DNA from: Streptomyces sp. NBC_00376
GTDB lineage: Bacteria > Actinomycetota > Actinomycetes > Streptomycetales > Streptomycetaceae
Length of the DNA: 64,000 nt
Direction: 5' to 3'
Assembly: GCF_036077095.1 (NCBI RefSeq)
Contig: NZ_CP107960.1
Coordinates: forward strand, 4,774,001 to 4,838,000
The translations under genes were made by a program, and so were the position numbers. Shown here in pieces: positions 60,505 to 64,000 of the stretch (positions within the stretch are counted from its first letter, which is position 1; each line of letters begins with the position of its first letter). The notes below the pieces were generated by a model. It worked only from the letters and a program-made list of their open reading frames with translations. It had not been told where the DNA came from and ran no database searches.

Positions 60505-60613
60505 TGAGCTTTCGAAGGCGGGTTTTGACAGACGTCCCCGGCAGTCGCGGGTGACAATGCTGGGGTACCGTCCGAAGAACAGTCTTTTCTCACAGCAGCA
60601 TTTACCTACGGGC

Positions 60614-60640
60614 AGGAGGGACGGGGCGGATTCGCCCCGT
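60614..60640 (+). promoter_or_regulatory. ftsH leader: Shine-Dalgarno sequence and start codon separated by a perfect hairpin
   Basis: AGGAGGG (60614-60620) is a near-perfect ribosome binding site but lies 24 bases from the ATG at 60645, too far to work in linear form. The gap is filled by a perfect 8-bp stem with a 4-base loop (ACGGGGCG, GATT, CGCCCCGT; 60621-60640). Folding removes 20 bases and brings the two to about four bases apart. An out-of-frame ATG at 60641 directly abuts the stem. Confidence 0.7.
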
Positions 60641-60644
60641 ATGG

Positions 60645-62675
60645 ATGGACGTGAAGCGATACTTCCGTGGGCCGGTCATGTGGATCGTGCTGGCCGTCCT
60701 CGCCGTGGTCGTGTTGATGACAGTCGTCGGCTCGTCGGGCGGCTACAAATCGGTGGACACCGGCAAGGTGATCCAGGCGATCAGCAAGGACCAGGTGGCG
60801 CAGGCCAAGCTGACCACCGGTGACGAACAGATCATCAAGATCGAGTTGAAGAAGGGCCAGAAGCTCTCGGGCGAGTCCGGCACCAAGTTCCAGGCGAGCT
60901 ACATCGGCAACCAGGGTGTCCAGATCGCGGACACGCTGCAGCAGAAGTTCGAGAGCGGCAAGATCGACGAGGGCTACACGGTCTCGCCGTCCAAGCAGTC
61001 CCCGTTCATCTCGATCCTCCTCTCGCTGCTGCCGTTCGTCCTGATCGTGGTCGTCTTCCTGTTCCTGATGAATCAGATGCAGGGCGGCGGCTCCCGGGTC
61101 ATGCAGTTCGGGAAGTCCAAGGCCAAGCTGATCACCAAGGACACGCCGAAGACGACGTTCGCCGATGTGGCGGGGTCGGACGAGGCCGTCGAGGAGCTCC
61201 AGGAGATCAAGGAGTTCCTCCAGGAGCCGGCGAAGTTCCAGGCCGTCGGCGCGAAGATCCCCAAGGGCGTCCTGCTGTACGGGCCTCCCGGTACGGGCAA
61301 GACGCTGCTCGCACGCGCCGTCGCCGGCGAGGCGGGCGTCCCGTTCTACTCGATCTCCGGTTCCGACTTCGTCGAGATGTTCGTCGGTGTCGGTGCCAGC
61401 CGGGTCCGTGACCTCTTCGAGCAGGCCAAGGCGAACGCCCCGGCGATCGTCTTCGTCGACGAGATCGACGCCGTCGGCCGGCACCGCGGTGCCGGAATGG
61501 GCGGCGGGCACGACGAGCGCGAGCAGACGCTGAACCAGCTGCTCGTCGAGATGGACGGCTTCGACGTGAAGGGCGGCGTCATCCTGATCGCCGCCACGAA
61601 CCGGCCGGACATCCTCGACCCGGCGCTGCTGCGTCCGGGCCGCTTCGACCGGCAGATCGCGGTCGACCGGCCGGACATGCAGGGCCGCCTGGAGATCCTC
61701 AAGGTGCACCAGAAGGGCAAGCCGGTGGCGAAGGACGTCGACCTCGGCGCCGTCGCCCGCCGTACGCCCGGCTTCACCGGTGCCGACCTGTCGAACGTGC
61801 TGAACGAAGCGGCGCTCCTCACGGCGCGCGGCAATCTGAAGCTGATCGACAACAAGATGCTCGACGAGGCCATCGACCGCGTCGTGGCGGGCCCGCAGAA
61901 GCGGACCCGGATCATGTCCGAGAAGGAGAAGAAGATCACCGCGTACCACGAGGGCGGACACGCCCTGGTCGCGGCGGCTTCCCCCCAGGCGGACCCGGTC
62001 CACAAGATCACGATCCTCTCCCGCGGCCGCGCCCTCGGTTACACGATGGTGCTCCCGGAGGAGGACAAGTACTCCACGACGCGCAACGAGATGCTCGACC
62101 AGCTGGCCTACATGCTGGGCGGGCGCGCGGCCGAGGAGCTGGTCTTCCACGACCCGACCACCGGCGCCGCCAACGACATCGAGAAGGCCACGGCAACGGC
62201 CCGCGCGATGGTCACGCAGTACGGCATGACGGAGCGGCTCGGCGCGATCAAGTTCGGCGGCGACAACACCGAGCCCTTCGTGGGCCGGGAGATGGGCCAC
62301 CAGCGCGACTACTCGGAAGAGGTCGCGGCCCTGGTCGACGAGGAGGTCAAGAAGCTCATCGAGACCGCCCACAACGACGCGTGGGAGATCCTCGTCGAGA
62401 ACCGCGACGTCCTGGACAACCTGGTGCTCCAGCTCCTGGAGAAGGAGACGCTCGGCAAGGAGGAGATCGCCGAGATCTTCGCCCCGATCGTGAAGCGCCC
62501 GGCCCGTCCGGCGTGGACCGGTTCGGCCCGGCGTACGCCTTCGACGCGGCCGCCGGTGCTCTCGCCGAAGGAGCTCGCCCTCACCAACGGCGCCACCACG
62601 GCGAACGGCTCGGTCGTCCCCACGGACACCGTCCCGGCCTCCGAGGTCGTCCCGGAGGACCGGCCCGAGAGCTGA
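60645..62675 (+). CDS. ftsH: ATP-dependent zinc metalloprotease FtsH
   Basis: A 676-residue membrane AAA+ protease that degrades damaged membrane proteins and some regulators. Two membrane helices (residues 11-27 and about 119-142) flank an outer domain. The ATPase has Walker A GPPGTGKT (near 212-219), Walker B IVFVDEID and the arginine finger region RPGRFDRQI. The protease site is HEGGH (His435, Glu436, His439) with the distant Asp in [16 protein letters not shown]. The C-terminal 60 residues are Thr/Pro-rich. ATG 60645 gives the conserved [10 protein letters not shown] start. The 227-bp gap upstream contains a TTGACA at 60525 without a fitting -10. Confidence 0.97.
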   Translation: MDVKRYFRGPVMWIVLAVLAVVVLMTVVGSSGGYKSVDTGKVIQAISKDQVAQAKLTTGDEQIIKIELKKGQKLSGESGTKFQASYIGNQGVQIADTLQQKFESGKIDEGYTVSPSKQSPFISILLSLLPFVLIVVVFLFLMNQMQGGGSRVMQFGKSKAKLITKDTPKTTFADVAGSDEAVEELQEIKEFLQEPAKFQAVGAKIPKGVLLYGPPGTGKTLLARAVAGEAGVPFYSISGSDFVEMFVGVGASRVRDLFEQAKANAPAIVFVDEIDAVGRHRGAGMGGGHDEREQTLNQLLVEMDGFDVKGGVILIAATNRPDILDPALLRPGRFDRQIAVDRPDMQGRLEILKVHQKGKPVAKDVDLGAVARRTPGFTGADLSNVLNEAALLTARGNLKLIDNKMLDEAIDRVVAGPQKRTRIMSEKEKKITAYHEGGHALVAAASPQADPVHKITILSRGRALGYTMVLPEEDKYSTTRNEMLDQLAYMLGGRAAEELVFHDPTTGAANDIEKATATARAMVTQYGMTERLGAIKFGGDNTEPFVGREMGHQRDYSEEVAALVDEEVKKLIETAHNDAWEILVENRDVLDNLVLQLLEKETLGKEEIAEIFAPIVKRPARPAWTGSARRTPSTRPPVLSPKELALTNGATTANGSVVPTDTVPASEVVPEDRPES

Positions 62676-62727
62676 TCCGTTCCCCGGTGTGGCCCCTTTC
62701 ACGGGGGTCGTGCCGGGCCCGGAATGG

Positions 62728-62772
62728 AAGCCGCGCCCCCACAGGTTCTAGCCTGTGGGGGCGCGGCTTTTT
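62728..62772 (+). terminator. strong Rho-independent terminator between ftsH and folE
   Basis: Two perfect 18-base arms (AAGCCGCGCCCCCACAGG and its complement, 62728-62745 and 62752-62769) surround a 6-base loop TTCTAG and are followed by TTT. It separates ftsH from folE, which must then have its own promoter or read-through. Confidence 0.92.
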
Positions 62773-62827
62773 CGTACGCCCGTGCGGAGGCATGGCGCGG
62801 GTGACAGCTCAGAGGAACGAGGCACAG

Positions 62828-63433
62828 ATGACCGACCCGGTGACGCTGGACGGCCAGGGTCCGATCGGCGACTTCGACGAGAAGCGGGCCGAGGCCGCCG
62901 TACGCGAACTCCTCATCGCGGTGGGCGAGGACCCGGACCGCGAGGGACTGCGCGAGACGCCGGGGCGGGTGGCGCGGGCGTACAAGGAGATATTCGCCGG
63001 CCTCCACCAGCAGCCCGAGGATGTCCTGACGACCACGTTCGACCTCGGTCACGACGAGATGGTGCTGGTCAAGGACATCGAAGTGTTCAGTACCTGTGAA
63101 CACCATCTGGTCCCGTTCAGGGGCGTCGCGCACGTCGGGTACATCCCGGCGACCACCGGCAAGATCACCGGTCTTTCCAAGCTGGCCCGGCTGGTCGACG
63201 TCTACGCCCGCCGCCCGCAGGTCCAGGAGCGGCTGACCACGCAGATCGCCGAGTCCCTGATGGAGATCCTGGAGCCGCGCGGGGTCATCGTCGTCATCGA
63301 GTGCGAGCACATGTGCATGTCGATGCGCGGGATCCGCAAGCCGGGAGCCAAGACGCTGACCTCGGCGGTGCGCGGACAGCTCCGTGACCCCGCGACGCGT
63401 GCCGAGGCGATGAGCCTGATCATGGCGCGCTGA
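62828..63433 (+). CDS. folE: GTP cyclohydrolase I
   Basis: A 201-residue enzyme opening GTP to dihydroneopterin triphosphate, the first step of folate synthesis. The zinc site is [13 protein letters not shown] and [11 protein letters not shown] (Cys and His ligands), and [34 protein letters not shown] is a family hallmark. The ATG follows GAGG at six bases. It is convergent with DUF3180 and probably folK, other genes of the folate region, which share a hairpin between them. Confidence 0.97.
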   Translation: MTDPVTLDGQGPIGDFDEKRAEAAVRELLIAVGEDPDREGLRETPGRVARAYKEIFAGLHQQPEDVLTTTFDLGHDEMVLVKDIEVFSTCEHHLVPFRGVAHVGYIPATTGKITGLSKLARLVDVYARRPQVQERLTTQIAESLMEILEPRGVIVVIECEHMCMSMRGIRKPGAKTLTSAVRGQLRDPATRAEAMSLIMAR

Positions 63434-63462
63434 CCGGACCCGGACCCGGAAACAGCCTCACC

Positions 63463-63502
63463 ACAGGAGCTCGGTGGCCCTACGCGGCCGCCGAGCTCCT
63501 GT
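63463..63502. terminator. bidirectional hairpin between folE and DUF3180
   Basis: Two perfect 12-base arms (ACAGGAGCTCGG at 63463-63474 and CCGAGCTCCTGT at 63491-63502) with a 16-base loop lie 30 bp after the folE stop. The right arm overlaps the last codons of DUF3180, whose stop is at 63480-63482, so one hairpin may end both convergent transcripts. Confidence 0.65.
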
Positions 63503-63962
63503 CGTTGTCCTCGTCCTCCGGGAGCTTGCAGATGCGCTCCAGCCAGAGGGCCGCGGCGACCACGGCGATGCCCGCCAGGACGGCGAAGCCCGCGTAGATG
63601 GCCTGGTCGCGGCGGGCCGGGACGTCGAGGGAGCCGAGCAGGAAGACGCCGATGCCGCCGTACATGCCGGCGACCAGGGAGACGACCAGGGCGCTGGCCT
63701 GGCCGAAGACGACCGCGCGGGCCGCCATCAGGGGCTCGATGCCCTTGGCTCCCGGCCGGCGCTCGCGCTGGGCGCGCAGCCGGGAGCGGACGGAGAGCGC
63801 CGTCGCCAGCAGGATGACGGCGATCACCGCGAGCACGATCGGCGCGGCGAGAGGGACGCTCGGCAGGCTGCCCAGGGAGTCCCAGAGGCGGGCGCCGCCC
63901 CAGGAGAGCACCCCGGCAGCGGCGAAGAGGCCGACCAGTACCCCGAGCCTGAGTTGCTTCAC
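63480..63962 (-). CDS. DUF3180 four-helix membrane protein
   Basis: A 160-residue protein with four membrane helices (about 6-23, 38-57, 87-110 and 121-142), beginning MKQLRLGVLVGLFAAAGVLSWG and carrying PLMAARAVVFGQASALVVSLVAGMYGGIG in the middle, typical of DUF3180. Function is unknown. In actinobacteria, including Mycobacterium, it directly follows folK. The GTG start overlaps the stop of the upstream gene (GTGA), which implies translational coupling. Confidence 0.9.
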   Translation of the reverse strand: MKQLRLGVLVGLFAAAGVLSWGGARLWDSLGSLPSVPLAAPIVLAVIAVILLATALSVRSRLRAQRERRPGAKGIEPLMAARAVVFGQASALVVSLVAGMYGGIGVFLLGSLDVPARRDQAIYAGFAVLAGIAVVAAALWLERICKLPEDEDNDRSSAAA

Positions 63963-64000
63963 CGAGTGATCCGCCCTTCGCCGCCAGTGGTCAGTTTCCG
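63959..64000 (-). CDS. C-terminal end of an upstream gene, probably folK
   Basis: A minus-strand frame enters at 64000 and ends with TGA at 63959-63961, giving only 13 residues (RKLTTGGEGRITR). The stop overlaps the DUF3180 GTG. The gene before DUF3180 in related genomes is folK (hydroxymethyldihydropterin pyrophosphokinase). The residues themselves carry no family signal, so the name rests on gene order. Confidence 0.45.
   Translation of the reverse strand, partial: RKLTTGGEGRITR

Noticed and set aside
60478..60510. SigR/ECF-type promoter (GGAAC, 19 bases, GTTGA) before ftsH
   Set aside because: The same bases form the perfect hpt terminator stem, so the hexamer match may be a by-product of the hairpin. 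It cannot be separated from chance without start-site mapping.
60525..60558. Vegetative promoter TTGACA with GACAAT for ftsH
   Set aside because: The spacing is 22 bases, too long for the usual 16-19, and no better -10 is present at the right distance.
60551..60823. Gene starting at the ATG 60641 or upstream, overlapping ftsH
   Set aside because: It is an out-of-frame reading of the ftsH leader and 5' coding region. The ATG at 60641 is noted only as a possible competitor start.

Overview
The window reads as a piece of a Streptomyces (or very close actinomycete) chromosome. The DNA is very GC-rich with strong third-position GC bias. GTG and TTG starts are common, and several genes lack a ribosome binding site but carry a TANNNT box exactly six bases before the ATG. 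Several gene types are typical of streptomycetes: a thymidylate kinase fused to a transporter-like domain, an AfsR-type SARP with AfsK-type kinases, an RppA type III polyketide synthase with a P450, and an XRE/DUF397/ATPase trio. All functions below come from reading protein sequences; no database search was possible.

Layout. (1) 1-6800 is conserved core: the end of topA, tmk, holB, a secreted TAP-type peptidase lipoprotein and a tRNA-Thr(CGT). (2) 6730-16419 is flanked by the tRNA-Thr 3' half and a near-exact second copy of it. It holds a SARP regulator, a membrane protein and two Ser/Thr kinases with C-terminal beta-propellers, but no recognisable integrase. (3) 16570-22470 is a row of a TPR-like protein, an HSP90-family protein and a large TPR protein. 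(4) 22625-30789 is accessory: a WYL regulator divergent from an oxidoreductase/HTH_42 pair with a perfect palindrome between them, a broken serine hydrolase, a phosphotransferase, a stub and a full copy of a CBM5/12-containing secreted gene, and a family A DNA polymerase-like protein. (5) 30898-34908 is an rppA, P450 and DUF1259 group, probably for a naphthoquinone-type pigment. (6) 35115-41673 holds an FtsX-type ABC transporter, a DUF2786 protein and a FUSC-type exporter.

(7) 41690-44651 holds a lipoprotein and an AbaA/WhiJ-like trio (DUF397 protein, GHKL ATPase, XRE-DUF5753 regulator). Two copies of a 30-bp element lie there, one upstream of the DUF397 gene and one upstream of the ATPase gene, in the same orientation relative to each gene. 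(8) 44707-54935 is mixed metabolism and regulation: aldehyde dehydrogenase, DinB/PadR pair, WrbA/glutamate decarboxylase pair, ClC-like channel, TipA-like MerR regulator with a 19-bp-spacer promoter, YbjQ protein, DedA protein and ThrE exporter. (9) 55226-64000 returns to core: ppa, dacB, a zinc metalloprotease, tilS, hpt, ftsH, folE, and on the opposite strand DUF3180 and the end of a gene that is probably folK.

The most useful second looks are the shared 30-bp element at the DUF397/ATPase trio, the perfect hairpin between the Shine-Dalgarno sequence and the start codon of ftsH, the tRNA-half-flanked AfsK/AfsR-like module whose kinases carry an internal twin-arginine motif, and the HSP90-TPR pair.
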